DNA of 61,500 nt from Cytobacillus pseudoceanisediminis (GCF_023516215.1 NZ_CP097349.1:4056001-4117500); one strand, 5' to 3'. Numbered from the stretch's first letter, positions 39,390-51,072 are shown. Notes: generated from the letters alone by a model not told the origin. A program made the numbers and translations.

Positions 39390-40251
39390 GCTTATGTCTT
39401 TCTCCGAGCATTCTGACCGCAAAAACCTGATCGCAAAACCCTCTAAGGCCATTATAAATCCGATGCATTCTCGAATCATGATGCACAAGTCCAAAAACGG
39501 TCGGTCCGCTGCCGCTCATCAAAACGGCATCCGCACCAAATCGTTTCATCTGGTCTTTTATCTGCAGCACCTCGGGATGCATATTTAATGTTACATCCTC
39601 CAGAACATTTCCCATGTTCCGGCAGACATCATCATAGCTGCCCGCATTTATCGCTTCGATCATTCCTGCAGTATTCGGATGCTGTACCTGCTCTACGTCC
39701 AGTCTTCTATAAACATCAGCAGTCGATACGCCGATGAACGGCTTAGCCAGTATGACCCAGCATGTAGGAGGAGCAGGAAGCTGCTGAATCTTTTCCCCTC
39801 TTCCAGTAGCTAAAGCAGTTCCTCCGTATACACAAAAAGAAACATCAGAACCAATTTCCGTCCCGATTTCAGCAAGCTCATCCAATGAAAGCCCCAAATC
39901 CCACAGCTTGTTAAGGCCTCTTAGAGCTGCCGCTGCATCACTGCTGCCCCCAGCAAGTCCTGCAGCAACCGGAATTGCTTTTTCTATTGTAATGGACACA
40001 CCTTTTTTCACTTGAAACCGTTCCTTAAGAAGGTGTGCAGCCTGATAAGCCAAATTCCGCTGATCATCCGGAACAAAACGGTTATGAGAGACAATTTTTA
40101 TCTCATCTTTATCTAAAAGTGTTAATTCCAGGCGATCTGCCAAATCAATCGTTGTCATTATCATTTCCACTTCATGATAGCCATCTTCCCGTTTATGTAA
40201 AACATCTAATGACAAATTGATCTTAGCAGGCGCCTTAACCATGACCTTCAA
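39382..40251 (-). CDS. ispE: 4-diphosphocytidyl-2-C-methyl-D-erythritol kinase
   Basis: GHMP kinase of the non-mevalonate isoprenoid pathway. 289 residues: [27 protein letters not shown] at the N-terminus, the ATP loop [20 protein letters not shown] near 90-110 and [11 protein letters not shown] near 245. The TTG at 40251 is preferred: AGGTGG is 5 nt upstream and the protein then starts [12 protein letters not shown], aligning with B. subtilis IspE without a gap. Two GTG/ATG codons just upstream are less well spaced. Its 3' end overlaps the purR operator. Confidence 0.95.
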   Translation of the reverse strand: MKVMVKAPAKINLSLDVLHKREDGYHEVEMIMTTIDLADRLELTLLDKDEIKIVSHNRFVPDDQRNLAYQAAHLLKERFQVKKGVSITIEKAIPVAAGLAGGSSDAAAALRGLNKLWDLGLSLDELAEIGTEIGSDVSFCVYGGTALATGRGEKIQQLPAPPTCWVILAKPFIGVSTADVYRRLDVEQVQHPNTAGMIEAINAGSYDDVCRNMGNVLEDVTLNMHPEVLQIKDQMKRFGADAVLMSGSGPTVFGLVHHDSRMHRIYNGLRGFCDQVFAVRMLGERHKLD

Positions 40252-40486
40252 CATTTCCACCTACTTCTTTCCTATAAATCGGACTCCTGTCCAGCTCCAC
40301 AAGCGAAGCACTTTGGCCTGCAGGGAAAGCCATACCACATTCAGTATTGACTTTATTTTAAACGGCAATAAGCGGCAGTATTGTGCTTTTCTTCTAGAGC
40401 GTCTCCATTTTTTGTCCTATTTTACCACAAATTAAACATAAAAGCTCAGGTGGCTTGGAATATAAGGGTTAACCCTATTCGATAAA

Positions 40487-40514
40487 GGAAAAGCCGAAGC
40501 ATAGGCTTCGGCTG
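40487..40514 (-). terminator. Terminator after sspF
   Basis: Minus-strand AGCCGAAGCCTATGCTTCGGCT hairpin followed by TTTCC. 40252-40486 has a possible inverted, decayed repeat copy (40285-40400) and nothing else named. Confidence 0.8.
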
Positions 40515-40555
40515 ACGCAGTGCATATTAATGCTTAAACATAATCTGTGCGAATG

Positions 40556-40732
40556 CTATTTGTTAAGAAGGTTCTGCTGTGCGATTTCGATAGCCCGCTT
40601 AACCATATTGCCGGCATCTTTGGCACGGATGCCGCCCCAGCCTTCCTTTTGGACTACATCATAAAAGCCAAGCTCTTTCGCAATTTCTTCTTTTAAACCA
40701 TCTGACATAACGCCCCGTCTTCTGCCCAACAT
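40556..40732 (-). CDS. sspF: Small acid-soluble spore protein, SspF type
   Basis: 58-residue alpha/beta-type SASP relative: [46 protein letters not shown]. Such proteins coat DNA in the dormant spore; SspF is a divergent member. ATG 40732 has GGGG 6 nt upstream; TTG one codon later is possible. A sigma G type -10 (CATACTA) lies about 30 nt upstream and the stem-loop repeat H begins right at the far end of that promoter. Confidence 0.93.
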   Translation of the reverse strand: MLGRRRGVMSDGLKEEIAKELGFYDVVQKEGWGGIRAKDAGNMVKRAIEIAQQNLLNK

Positions 40733-40761
40733 TAACATCCCCTTTCACACTGCGGTATGTA

Positions 40762-40790
40762 TAGTATGTGAAAAAGACCTTTTATTCATT
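40762..40790 (-). promoter_or_regulatory. Sigma G promoter of sspF
   Basis: Minus strand CATACTA (40768-40762), with TGAATA/TAATG -35-like bases at 40783-40790. The -10 fits sigma G; the -35 spacing (14 or 18 nt) is uncertain. Confidence 0.55.
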
Positions 40791-40922
40791 AAGAAAAGCG
40801 CAAGTGCCTCAGGAACAAGCCAATAACCGCTTGTTCCTGAGGAGAGGATCCAAAGAAGCCCTTTGAAGCCCTTCCATGGCGCTCACCCCCGGCGACACCT
40901 CAAGGGGGCAGGCTGCTGACAG
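40791..40922 (+). repeat. Stem-loop interspersed repeat, copy H (variant inner arm)
   Basis: Ends AAGAAAAGCGCAAGTGCC and CCTCAAGGGGGCAGGCTGC, about 132 bp. Unlike other copies the inner part is replaced by a perfect 14-bp palindrome CCTCAGGAACAAGC / GCTTGTTCCTGAGG (40807-40842). Confidence 0.75.
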
Positions 40923-40936
40923 CTTTAAAAATAGGC

Positions 40937-40972
40937 AAACAAAAAGCAGTAAACAATTTGTTCACCGCCCGC
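40937..40972 (-). terminator. Terminator after veg
   Basis: Minus-strand GCGGTGAACAAATTGTTTACTGC hairpin followed by T5. Confidence 0.8.
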
Positions 40973-40983
40973 TGTCATATATA

Positions 40984-41247
40984 TTAGCTTAAAGCAACCT
41001 GTCCTGATGTGTCTTCATAGAATGTAATTTGAACCGTTTCTGTTAAAACATCTGCATAGCTGTAAGATACCCGTTCAAATGCATTTTCATCCTGATCTAA
41101 CTCAATCACAAATACTGAAGGATACGTTTCTGCCAGAACCCCTGAGCGTTCAATGGTCTTTCTGCGCCCGCCATTTGCTTTTAGCAGGAGCCTTTTCCCA
41201 AGATTTGAATCAAGAGCTTTTTTAATATCTGATAATGTTTTTGCCAT
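40984..41247 (-). CDS. veg: Veg protein
   Basis: 87 residues: [47 protein letters not shown], an SH3-like small beta protein. In B. subtilis it is among the most strongly expressed vegetative genes and stimulates biofilm matrix genes through SinR by an unclear route. ATG 41247 follows GAGGTGG. Preceded by two tandem sigma-A promoters and followed by a terminator: a single-gene, high-output unit. Confidence 0.95.
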   Translation of the reverse strand: MAKTLSDIKKALDSNLGKRLLLKANGGRRKTIERSGVLAETYPSVFVIELDQDENAFERVSYSYADVLTETVQITFYEDTSGQVALS

Positions 41248-41268
41248 TCGGTCCACCTCACTATGTTA

Positions 41269-41339
41269 AGTATATCACACTGACACATTACTGTCAAACA
41301 AAAATATAAATTATAACAGTGTTTAAAAATAAATGTCAA
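41269..41339 (-). promoter_or_regulatory. Two tandem sigma-A promoters of veg
   Basis: Upstream: TTGACA (41339-41334), 18 bp, TATAAT (41315-41310). Downstream: TTGACA (41297-41292), 17 bp, TATACT (41274-41269), just before the Shine-Dalgarno. Both are near consensus. 41340-41525 shows nothing else. Confidence 0.85.
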
Positions 41340-41525
41340 TATGTTTTGTTCTACTTTTTCTTCTAATTTTCAACAATTTTAGGATTACCTTAAATGGCAA
41401 AGATTATGTATAGTTTTGGAAAGCCTTATGAGACTGCATTTCATTACCTGGGAAATAGTCAAATTTCACATGCGCGAAATTCCTCGAAAAATGCTTAACA
41501 AATTCTAATTTTTTGCGGGAAAACA

Positions 41526-41563
41526 TAAAAAAACAAGCCGCTATAATACACAAACGGCCTGCT
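41526..41563 (-). terminator. Terminator after yabG
   Basis: Minus-strand CAGGCCG / CGGCTTG stem followed by T7. Confidence 0.75.
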
Positions 41564-41565
41564 GA

Positions 41566-42450
41566 TTAGGATTCGTTTAGATCATCGTCATTGTAAGGCA
41601 TTCCTGTTCTCAGGACTCCCCGGGTTTCAATTCCTCCAAGTCCCTTTTCACCTGTTAATGTATTTCTTAAGATATCCCATAAATTGATTCTTTCCATAAA
41701 TGGAGTAAGGCTGACTTTCGCAACAATGTATACGGGGTCAAGGGCATGGATATTCACCCTGGAAGGAGAACTGGCAAAGTTTGCGCCAGCATGGATCAGC
41801 GATTCGAAATGGGACTGGCATGCTCCGGCAAAAATGACAAGCTGATCAAGGTGGGGTATTTTTTTCCGCGCTTCCCTCACCGCCTGTACAAATTCCCTGG
41901 AGTGCCTATAAGCATTGATATCGGATTTCTTTCCCTTTGACTTTGAATAGGCATCATGACCTGTTACAACCAGGATATCAGGCCTGTAATGGTCGATGAG
42001 CTGTCCGATTTTCATCGGCATTTCCTTTTCACTGCAATGAATTCCAGTTACGGGTATTCCTATTTTTTCATAGACACTTAAGCATTTCTTTAAATAAGAT
42101 GGATCACCATCCAGATGAAGCACCCTGCCTGGTATCTGAAAATAATTAAGTGTCTTGCTGTAGCCGTCAGTCACCTCATACTCCTGCTTCTCTCTTAAAA
42201 GAGCCAGGTCCTGCCGGATCAGCTGGAAAGACTGTTCCTCAAGCGACCTATACTCCTGCTCAAGCTTCATCCGCTGCGCCTGGTTAATGACGATTAAATC
42301 CTCACAGGGAGCATCCGCAACGAGACGGATATCTTCTCCGAATAATATGGCCATTTTTTGGCCGCCCTGTTCTTTAATATCAATCACGCGGAATAAAATA
42401 TCACAGTGATACGAAATTCTTCCGACGATATCCATCGTATTTATAGTCAA
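41566..42450 (-). CDS. yabG: Sporulation-specific coat protease YabG
   Basis: 294-residue cysteine protease made in the mother cell that trims spore coat proteins before transglutaminase cross-linking. Conserved blocks: PGRVLHLDGD, YRPDILVVTGHDAYSK with the catalytic histidine candidate, and LVIFAGACQSHFESLI with the catalytic cysteine candidate, then ANFASSPSRVNIHALDPVYI. TTG 42450 is chosen with GGAG 8 nt upstream; the GTG at 42459 abuts that site. A sigma K type promoter lies 76 nt upstream. Confidence 0.93.
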   Translation of the reverse strand: MTINTMDIVGRISYHCDILFRVIDIKEQGGQKMAILFGEDIRLVADAPCEDLIVINQAQRMKLEQEYRSLEEQSFQLIRQDLALLREKQEYEVTDGYSKTLNYFQIPGRVLHLDGDPSYLKKCLSVYEKIGIPVTGIHCSEKEMPMKIGQLIDHYRPDILVVTGHDAYSKSKGKKSDINAYRHSREFVQAVREARKKIPHLDQLVIFAGACQSHFESLIHAGANFASSPSRVNIHALDPVYIVAKVSLTPFMERINLWDILRNTLTGEKGLGGIETRGVLRTGMPYNDDDLNES

Positions 42451-42525
42451 TGTCGTCACTCCAATTGCCCGAGGATAAACGCGGGCTTCTTCTGGTCTCT
42501 TGTTTGTGATTTATTATTTATGTCA

Positions 42526-42553
42526 TAAATTATGCATTCGTCTATAAACATGT
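42526..42553 (-). promoter_or_regulatory. Candidate sigma K promoter of yabG
   Basis: Minus strand AC (42553-42552), 17 nt, CATAATTTA (42534-42526); sigma K pattern AC-N16-17-CATAnnnTA, expected for yabG. Confidence 0.55.
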
Positions 42554-42560
42554 GCGTAGA

Positions 42561-42621
42561 ATTAGAAAAGCGAAAAAGCCTTGCCCGCCCCCGACTCCTC
42601 GAGGGGGCAGGTGCTCGTCCT
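42561..42621 (+). repeat. Stem-loop interspersed repeat, copy I (short form)
   Basis: GAAAAGCGAAAAAGCCTTGC, CGCCCCCGACTCCTCGAGGG, GGCAGGTGCTC; 60 bp; lies just upstream of the yabG promoter. Confidence 0.78.
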
Positions 42622-42710
42622 AAAAGCTATGCTTTTATTCGTATGATGATGAAGCTGACGAGGCATTCCTTGTAGTGCTATCCAGTTATTGGCGTTCAAA
42701 ATTTGAGGCA

Positions 42711-42743
42711 AAAAAAGCCCGCTGTTTTCAGCAGGGCTTCATT
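42711..42743 (-). terminator. Terminator after rsmA
   Basis: Minus-strand GAAGCCCTGCTGAAAACAGC GGGCTT hairpin followed by T7. Confidence 0.9.
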
Positions 42744-42744
42744 T

Positions 42745-44176
<1,432 letters not shown>

Positions 44177-44354
44177 ACTTCCTCCAGGAAAAATTAAATA
44201 TAAAAAAATTGAAAAAAACTTGAAACATTTCTGTAATGTAATTCGTCTAAATAGATGTAAGAAGAATATAGTAATAAAGAATAGTTCTTATTATATATGA
44301 TGCAGCTGAGAAATGAAAAATGTTAATTATTAACCTTCTCTGCATTGAAATAAA

Positions 44355-44384
44355 AAATGCAGGGGAAGCCCCTGCATCACAAAA
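44355..44384 (-). terminator. Terminator after yabE
   Basis: Minus-strand GATGCAGGGGCTTCCCCTGC hairpin followed by T6. Confidence 0.9.
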
Positions 44385-44385
44385 A

Positions 44386-45591
44386 TTAGTTCAGTATTTT
44401 AATCTTTACGGTTTTTCTTCCCCACTTGTAAGCTTCTGATTTAGAGGAGAAGAATACATCGATTTTGTTTCCACGGATGGCGCCGCCTGTATCTGCTGCA
44501 ACAGCATAGCCATAACCTTCAACATAGACCTTTGTTCCAAGGGGAATGACACTTGGATCAACCGCTATGACCTTTGCACCCGGATTGGCACGCAGATCCA
44601 AGCCAGTAGCAGTTTTGCCTGAGCATCCGCTGCAATTGGCCGTATAGGCTGTTGACGATACATATATTTCTTTTCCGCTTGCCTTGCTGCTTGTTCCGCG
44701 GGAAACGACCTGTGTTGCTGCAGCCACCTTTGTTCCGACAGCAACGACTTTATCCTGCTTTTCTTTCACTTGCTTTTCACTGATCAGCTTTCTGGAAACT
44801 TCCTTGCCATTCTCCAAGACGACTTCAAATTCTTTCGCCTTAAGGCCTTCTTTTCCAGCATTCATCACCTTTTCAGTGCCTTTAGCCAAGCTATTATCTT
44901 TCTTTGTCACAACTGCGAAATTAATTGGTTCTTCCACTACATCGGTGACTTTTTCAACTCGAATGACTTTTATGATGTCATTGGCTTTGACTGTCTCTTC
45001 CAACTTTGGTTCAACACGGTCTAAATCATTGATCTTGATTCCCTGCTGTGATAAAAAGTCAGCGACCGTAGTCGAAGTTGACCAAACCTGCTTCTCTTTG
45101 CCGCCATGATTAAGCGTTAAAGCGAATGCTTTCTCTACTTGAATTTCAAGGTTGCTTTTAATTTTATCCTCTGGCTTTGGCTGAACCTTATCATGTTCAG
45201 TCAGAGTAATATTCTGTTCTTTTAAAACGTCCCCGACCGTCTTTGCAGCCGTCCAAATCGTTTTCTTCTCGTTATCTGTTACAACGTTCACCTGTTTAGC
45301 CGGTTCATAGACAATTTCTGTATTGTCCTTAACCTCTGTGTTTACCGAGGGAAACACATAATCTTCTGAGCGAAGTGAAATATCTAGATCATCGAATATA
45401 TCTTGAATCGTTGATGCATGCGTTTTGATGACTTTCTCTTGGCCATCTATCGTCAGTGCTACTGTTTTCTTTGTCGTTTCATATGCAATGAAACCGCAGG
45501 CAGCAGCAAAGACTACTAAACTAGCAGAAAAAATGGCCAATTTCTTTTTACTCAAAGACTTGGATAACAGGTTTTTCATGTTTTGAATCAC
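44386..45591 (-). CDS. yabE: Resuscitation-promoting-factor-like cell wall protein, DUF348-G5-3D (YabE)
   Basis: 401-residue secreted or membrane-tethered cell-wall protein: N-terminal membrane segment (LAIFSASLVVFAAACGFIAY), three DUF348 repeats (TIDGQEKVIKTHASTIQDI and similar), a G5 domain, a flexible linker and a C-terminal 3D domain with ADTGGAIRGNKIDVF, whose aspartates are catalytic in lytic transglycosylase relatives. GTG 45591 is chosen: AAAGGAGG is 10 nt upstream and the -10 of its promoter at 45623 excludes the longer frame. In B. subtilis yabE is checked by an antisense RNA from extracytoplasmic sigma factors. Confidence 0.92.
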   Translation of the reverse strand: MIQNMKNLLSKSLSKKKLAIFSASLVVFAAACGFIAYETTKKTVALTIDGQEKVIKTHASTIQDIFDDLDISLRSEDYVFPSVNTEVKDNTEIVYEPAKQVNVVTDNEKKTIWTAAKTVGDVLKEQNITLTEHDKVQPKPEDKIKSNLEIQVEKAFALTLNHGGKEKQVWSTSTTVADFLSQQGIKINDLDRVEPKLEETVKANDIIKVIRVEKVTDVVEEPINFAVVTKKDNSLAKGTEKVMNAGKEGLKAKEFEVVLENGKEVSRKLISEKQVKEKQDKVVAVGTKVAAATQVVSRGTSSKASGKEIYVSSTAYTANCSGCSGKTATGLDLRANPGAKVIAVDPSVIPLGTKVYVEGYGYAVAADTGGAIRGNKIDVFFSSKSEAYKWGRKTVKIKILN

Positions 45592-45622
45592 GATGAAAAA
45601 CGCCTCCTTTTCTCTCGGAGTG

Positions 45623-45651
45623 ATTATATAGAGTATCTTGCCGACTGTCAA
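45623..45651 (-). promoter_or_regulatory. yabE sigma-A promoter
   Basis: Minus strand TTGACA (45651-45646), 17-bp spacer, TATAAT (45628-45623), 13 nt before the Shine-Dalgarno. Confidence 0.88.
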
Positions 45652-45857
45652 CTCTTTCAATTTTCCAGCTTCCGAAAGGCTGGTGAATGCAGGCATCGGG
45701 CTATGATTGCCTGAATTCATAGAACTGCACTCTATCTCTATGTATGAAAGACAGCTCCTCTCTATGCATGCCTTCTTGCAAATGCCCCGTTTTCGATGAT
45801 GCTTGCCTTGGATTTATACTTTTCCACACTCATCGGAAAAATCCTTCTTTTTTTGAT

Positions 45858-46040
45858 TTAGGGATTTTTACGTCTCTTTTGGTAATCCCTCGTTTTCTGC
45901 CGATCAGGCGCTCAGCAACCGGGAGCGATTCCGGAAGTTTCCTCAAACCTTCAGACTGCCGGTTCTCTATCTGTCACGCTCCTCAACTGGCAGCAAACGC
46001 CCTCCGCTCGATCGGCAGGGGTGCTAGAACAGCACTTTTT
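45858..46040 (+). ncRNA. Candidate structured RNA between tatD and yabE, with terminator
   Basis: GC-rich island in an AT-rich 620-nt gap. CTGCCGATC (45897-45905) pairs with GATCGGCAG (46010-46018), enclosing about 100 nt with further complementary pieces (GGGAGCG/CGCTCC, CTGCC/GGCAG). On the plus strand it is followed at once by the terminator hairpin GTGCT AGAAC AGCAC TTTTT (46021-46040); an AGGGATT/AATCCCT hairpin lies at 45860-45890. No promoter is obvious and no Rfam family is recognised. The strand call rests on the terminator. The remaining parts of 45652-45857 and 46041-46214 hold nothing named. Confidence 0.4.
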
Positions 46041-46214
46041 CTAGTAAATGGCAAGCCCTCTCGTAAACGTATTTCCTATTATGCAAAAAAACCAGGAGAA
46101 AGGAAAGAGAGACTTATCGACATGGTTATCCTATGAGAAGACAGAGACATGTAGAACTTTTTAGAATCAGAAAAAATTTGGACAAGCTCCCACAGGTTTC
46201 GACAAAAAGAGATA

Positions 46215-46981
46215 TCAGTTTATGCCGAATAATTTTTTTGCATTTTCTGTGGTTGCTTGTGCAACTTCCTCTACCGATAGTCCTTTTATTTCAGCTATCT
46301 GCTCTGCAACTAGTTTGACATAGCTAGGTTCATTCCGTTTTCCTCTAAATGGATGAGGGGTAAGGTAAGGGCAGTCTGTTTCAATCAATAGCTTTTCAAG
46401 CGGAATCACATCGGCTACTTCTTTTGGCTTTTTTGCATTCTTGAATGTCACCGGGCCTCCAAGTGAAATAAAAAAGTTCATATCTACACACTCCTTGGCA
46501 ATTTCAGGGCTGCCGCTAAAGCAATGCATGATGCCGCCTACTTCTCCCGCTCCTTCTTCCTTAAGGATTTCGACTATATCTGCTGTGGCATCACGGTTAT
46601 GGATAACGATGGGGAGCTTAACTTTTTTGCCAGACGGATCTGCTTGCGGAAGACTTCCTGCTGAATATCCTTTGGTGACTTGTCCCAATAATAATCCAGG
46701 CCCATTTCTCCCAGGGCAACGACTTTTGGATGGCTGGAAAGCTCTTCGATCCACCGAAGATCATCCTCTGTCATATCGATGGCATCAACCGGATGCCATC
46801 CTACACTTGCGTAGATGAAATCGTATTTCTCAGTCAGCTCCATCGCCTTCTCAATCGTTGGACGGTCAAACCCAACGACCACGATGTTGGAAATTCCTTC
46901 ATCAAGGGCCCTGTCAATCACCTCTTGTAAATCTTCGTTATATTGTTCGGCATTAAGGTGTGCATGTGTGTCGAAAAACAT
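46215..46981 (-). CDS. tatD: TatD family metal-dependent hydrolase/DNase (frameshifted)
   Basis: TIM-barrel metallohydrolase of the TatD DNase group (YabD in B. subtilis). MFFDTHAHLNAEQYNEDL has the HxH metal site; VGWHPVDA and ALGEMGLDYYW follow. The frame breaks at 46623-46628 (A-run one short) and continues KLPIVIHNRDA, IMHCFSGS and LLIETDCPYLTPHPFRGKRN, then ends KKLFGIN. Corrected length about 255 residues. ATG 46981 follows AAGGAG with 7-nt spacing. Sits 200 nt after metG; exact substrate uncertain (3' exonuclease or D-aminoacyl role in relatives). Confidence 0.93.
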
Positions 46982-47116
46982 CAAAAAACTCCTTTTTCTT
47001 CATATTATTTTTCTATTACTATTATGTCAGGAATGTAACAAAAATAATGTGTTAGCAGAATGGTTCGAATTTAATAAACTCACTAGAAATTACTTTCTAA
47101 GTATAATTTTTCCCAA

Positions 47117-47182
47117 AAATAAAAAACATAGAAATGCCCACGGTATACGCTTAACACTTCTATGTTTTTATGTTTAACAGAA
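47117..47182 (-). terminator. Terminator after metG
   Basis: Minus-strand AACATAGAAG / TTTCTATGTT stem with a 30-nt loop followed by T6. Confidence 0.65.
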
Positions 47183-47195
47183 GAAATCAATAATA

Positions 47196-49316
<2,121 letters not shown>

Positions 49317-49335
49317 TTATACTTTCTTAAATTTT

Positions 49336-49363
49336 AAAAAATCCCGCCCAATTTGGACGAGAG
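49336..49363 (-). terminator. Terminator in the metG leader
   Basis: Minus-strand TCTCGTCCAAATTGGGCGGGA hairpin followed by T6, located about 110 nt after a promoter and 175 nt before metG. Confidence 0.75.
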
Positions 49364-49454
49364 TATTAATCAGAAAATCGTGCCGTTATTGGGCCTTCTA
49401 TATCGATATTTTACAAGAAGTTATATTCGTCAGCATAACCTCTTATACCATCAA

Positions 49455-49483
49455 AATATACCTAAAAACTTGAAATTGTGCAA
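49455..49483 (-). promoter_or_regulatory. Candidate metG-direction promoter, proximal
   Basis: Minus strand TTGCAC (49483-49478), 17-bp spacer, TATATT (49460-49455). A transcript from here would be about 112 nt to the terminator at 49336. Confidence 0.5.
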
Positions 49484-49582
49484 CCAATAGGCAGAAGGGA
49501 TGGCAGGATTCTTCTTAAAATAAATTTTTTTATTTTCTATCCCTAAAAAAGGAAATTAACTTTCGAATATTATTATAGCAAA

Positions 49583-49618
49583 AGTATAATAATTGTAGAA
49601 TTTTGTCGAAATGTCGAA
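49583..49618 (-). promoter_or_regulatory. Candidate metG-direction promoter, distal, overlapped by two Spo0A boxes
   Basis: TGTCGAA occurs at 49604-49610 and 49612-49618 (plus strand). On the minus strand TTCGAC, 16-bp spacer, TATACT (about 49588-49583) forms a promoter whose -35 is inside a Spo0A box. Confidence 0.45.
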
Positions 49619-49754
49619 ATGAGTCATATTACTGCTTTTTGAGTAGTTCTTTCCCCTTTCTATATTAAACCTTCTTTATTTCTATAAAAACGTTGTTATA
49701 TCAACGCTTCAATTGGCATCCCAAAATTTTCTATTTTAATTGAAAATAAAGTAA

Positions 49755-49783
49755 TTGACGTATATGGGAATGGCTGGTATTAT
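49755..49783 (+). promoter_or_regulatory. abrB promoter
   Basis: Plus strand TTGACG, 17-bp spacer, TATTAT, near sigma-A consensus. Confidence 0.8.
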
Positions 49784-49800
49784 AAATGTAATAAAGATTT

Positions 49801-49817
49801 TGTCGAATAATGACGAA
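49801..49817 (+). promoter_or_regulatory. Spo0A boxes downstream of the abrB promoter
   Basis: TGTCGAA at 49801-49807 and TGACGAA at 49811-49817, 10 nt apart, just past the -10; the same arrangement lets Spo0A~P repress abrB in B. subtilis. Confidence 0.85.
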
Positions 49818-49869
49818 ACAACATAGATAGAGAAAAATATTATTGGAGATTTGAGAGGAGACTTTTATT

Positions 49870-50154
49870 ATGAAATCCACAGGTATTGTTCGTAAAGTTG
49901 ATGAGCTTGGCCGTGTAGTTATCCCTATCGAATTAAGACGTACACTTGGAATTGCCGAAAAGGACGCTTTGGAAATCTACGTAGATGACGAAAGAATCAT
50001 CCTTAAAAAGTACAAGCCAAACATGACTTGCCAAGTTACTGGGGAAGTATCTGATGAAAATATCTCTTTAGCTAACGGCAAATTAATTCTAAGCCGTGAC
50101 GGTGCTGAACAGCTGTTAAAAGAAATTCAAAACACTTTTGAATTAGCAAAATAA
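49870..50154 (+). CDS. abrB: Transition-state regulator AbrB
   Basis: Global repressor of stationary-phase genes, relieved when Spo0A~P shuts off abrB. 94 residues: MKSTGIVRKVDELGRVVIPIELRR swapped-hairpin DNA-binding domain, then a C-terminal multimerisation domain with ISLANGKLILSRDGAEQLLK. Start preceded by GAGAGGAG. One of only two protein genes on the plus strand; it diverges from metG and converges on rsmI, sharing a bidirectional terminator. spoVG in this window carries the kind of AT-rich promoter AbrB represses. Confidence 0.97.
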   Translation: MKSTGIVRKVDELGRVVIPIELRRTLGIAEKDALEIYVDDERIILKKYKPNMTCQVTGEVSDENISLANGKLILSRDGAEQLLKEIQNTFELAK

Positions 50155-50162
50155 GAATGAAG

Positions 50163-50196
50163 AAAAGCTTCTCACGCGTGTGAGAAGCTTTTTTTA
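50163..50196 (+). terminator. Bidirectional terminator between abrB and rsmI
   Basis: Stem AAGCTTCTCAC/GTGAGAAGCTT with T7 on the plus strand and T-rich bases on the minus strand as well. Confidence 0.9.
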
Positions 50197-51072
50197 TTCC
50201 TCAATATGATAAGCATGGTAAACATCCCGCTTATTTAATCCCCGGTCTTTTGCCGTTTGCTTAATGGCTTCTTTGCTCGAGAGTCCAGTTTCTTCTATAT
50301 AATGTCTAACATGATCTTCAACCGGGAGATTCTCCCACCAGGCTGTTTCTTCATCCTGAACAGCCTCGGAAGTTCCTTCAATAATAATCACAAATTCTCC
50401 TCTTACCTCGCCGTTCGAAGCCCATTCCATTGCTTCCCCTACAGTTCCCCGGATAAATTCTTCATATCTCTTCGTCAGTTCGCGGCATAACGCGATATTC
50501 CTGTTGCCCATAATATCCGACATCAGCGAGAGAGTTTCCTTCAGGCGGTGGGGAGCTTCATATAAGATGATGGTTGCCGAAAGCTTTGAGAGATTCTCCA
50601 GCTCCTGCTTCTTAAGTTTCTTCTGCCTGTTCAGGAATCCGTAGAAATAAAAAGGCTGAGTATCAATGCCGGAAGCAATCAGTCCGGTAAGGGCAGCATT
50701 CGCACCAGGCAGGGGGACCACTGTCAGCTTTTCTTCAGCCGCCGCCACTACAAGATCGAAGCCCGGATCTGAAATCGCAGGCATTCCTGCATCACTGACA
50801 AGGGCAATCTTTGCGCCATTAGCCACTTTCTCAAGCAGCTTCTGTCCGCTTGCCTCCTTATTATGTTCATGATAGCTGATAATGGGTGTGGCGATTTCAA
50901 AATGATTGCAGAGCTTCTTCGTATTGCGTGTGTCCTCCGCTGCAATATAGTCAGCTTCCTTCAGGATTCTTACTGCTCGGAAGCTCATATCTTCCAGATT
51001 GCCGATCGGAGTCGGGACTAAGTATAAAATTCCCTTTGTTTCTTCATGTTCAAAGCTTTTTTGCTGCCACAT
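50194..51072 (-). CDS. rsmI: 16S rRNA 2'-O-ribose C1402 methyltransferase
   Basis: SAM-dependent enzyme of the tetrapyrrole-methylase fold that methylates C1402 in the decoding centre. 292 residues: LYLVPTPIGNLEDMSFRAVRIL, AAEDTRNTKKL, SDAGMPAISDPG and PLPGANAALTGLIASGI are RsmI signatures. ATG 51072 follows GGGTGG. It overlaps the end of yazA; the yabA-trmN6-yazA-rsmI run is one tight unit. Confidence 0.96.
   Translation of the reverse strand: MWQQKSFEHEETKGILYLVPTPIGNLEDMSFRAVRILKEADYIAAEDTRNTKKLCNHFEIATPIISYHEHNKEASGQKLLEKVANGAKIALVSDAGMPAISDPGFDLVVAAAEEKLTVVPLPGANAALTGLIASGIDTQPFYFYGFLNRQKKLKKQELENLSKLSATIILYEAPHRLKETLSLMSDIMGNRNIALCRELTKRYEEFIRGTVGEAMEWASNGEVRGEFVIIIEGTSEAVQDEETAWWENLPVEDHVRHYIEETGLSSKEAIKQTAKDRGLNKRDVYHAYHIEE

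Noticed and set aside
40285..40400. Inverted, decayed copy of the stem-loop repeat upstream of ispE
   Set aside because: GTCCAGCTCC matches the reversed right end, but the opposite end and inner arms are not convincing.
44386..45720. Longer yabE starting at 45720
   Set aside because: The extra 43 codons would lie upstream of and across the sigma-A promoter at 45651-45623; the GTG at 45591 has a strong ribosome site.
45858..46040. The tatD-yabE element as a ydaO/yuaA (c-di-AMP) or SAM riboswitch
   Set aside because: Conserved cores of those classes as I know them (e.g. GGGGTGAATC, AGCTAACCTCGTAAGC; CCGGCAACC) are absent on both strands.
45744..46136. Plus-strand 130-codon open frame between tatD and yabE
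   Set aside because: No family resemblance, no convincing ribosome site, and it overlaps the candidate RNA and its terminator.
49336..49480. T-box leader for metG
   Set aside because: No AGGGTGGTACCGCG-type motif and no specifier-loop context found on the minus strand.
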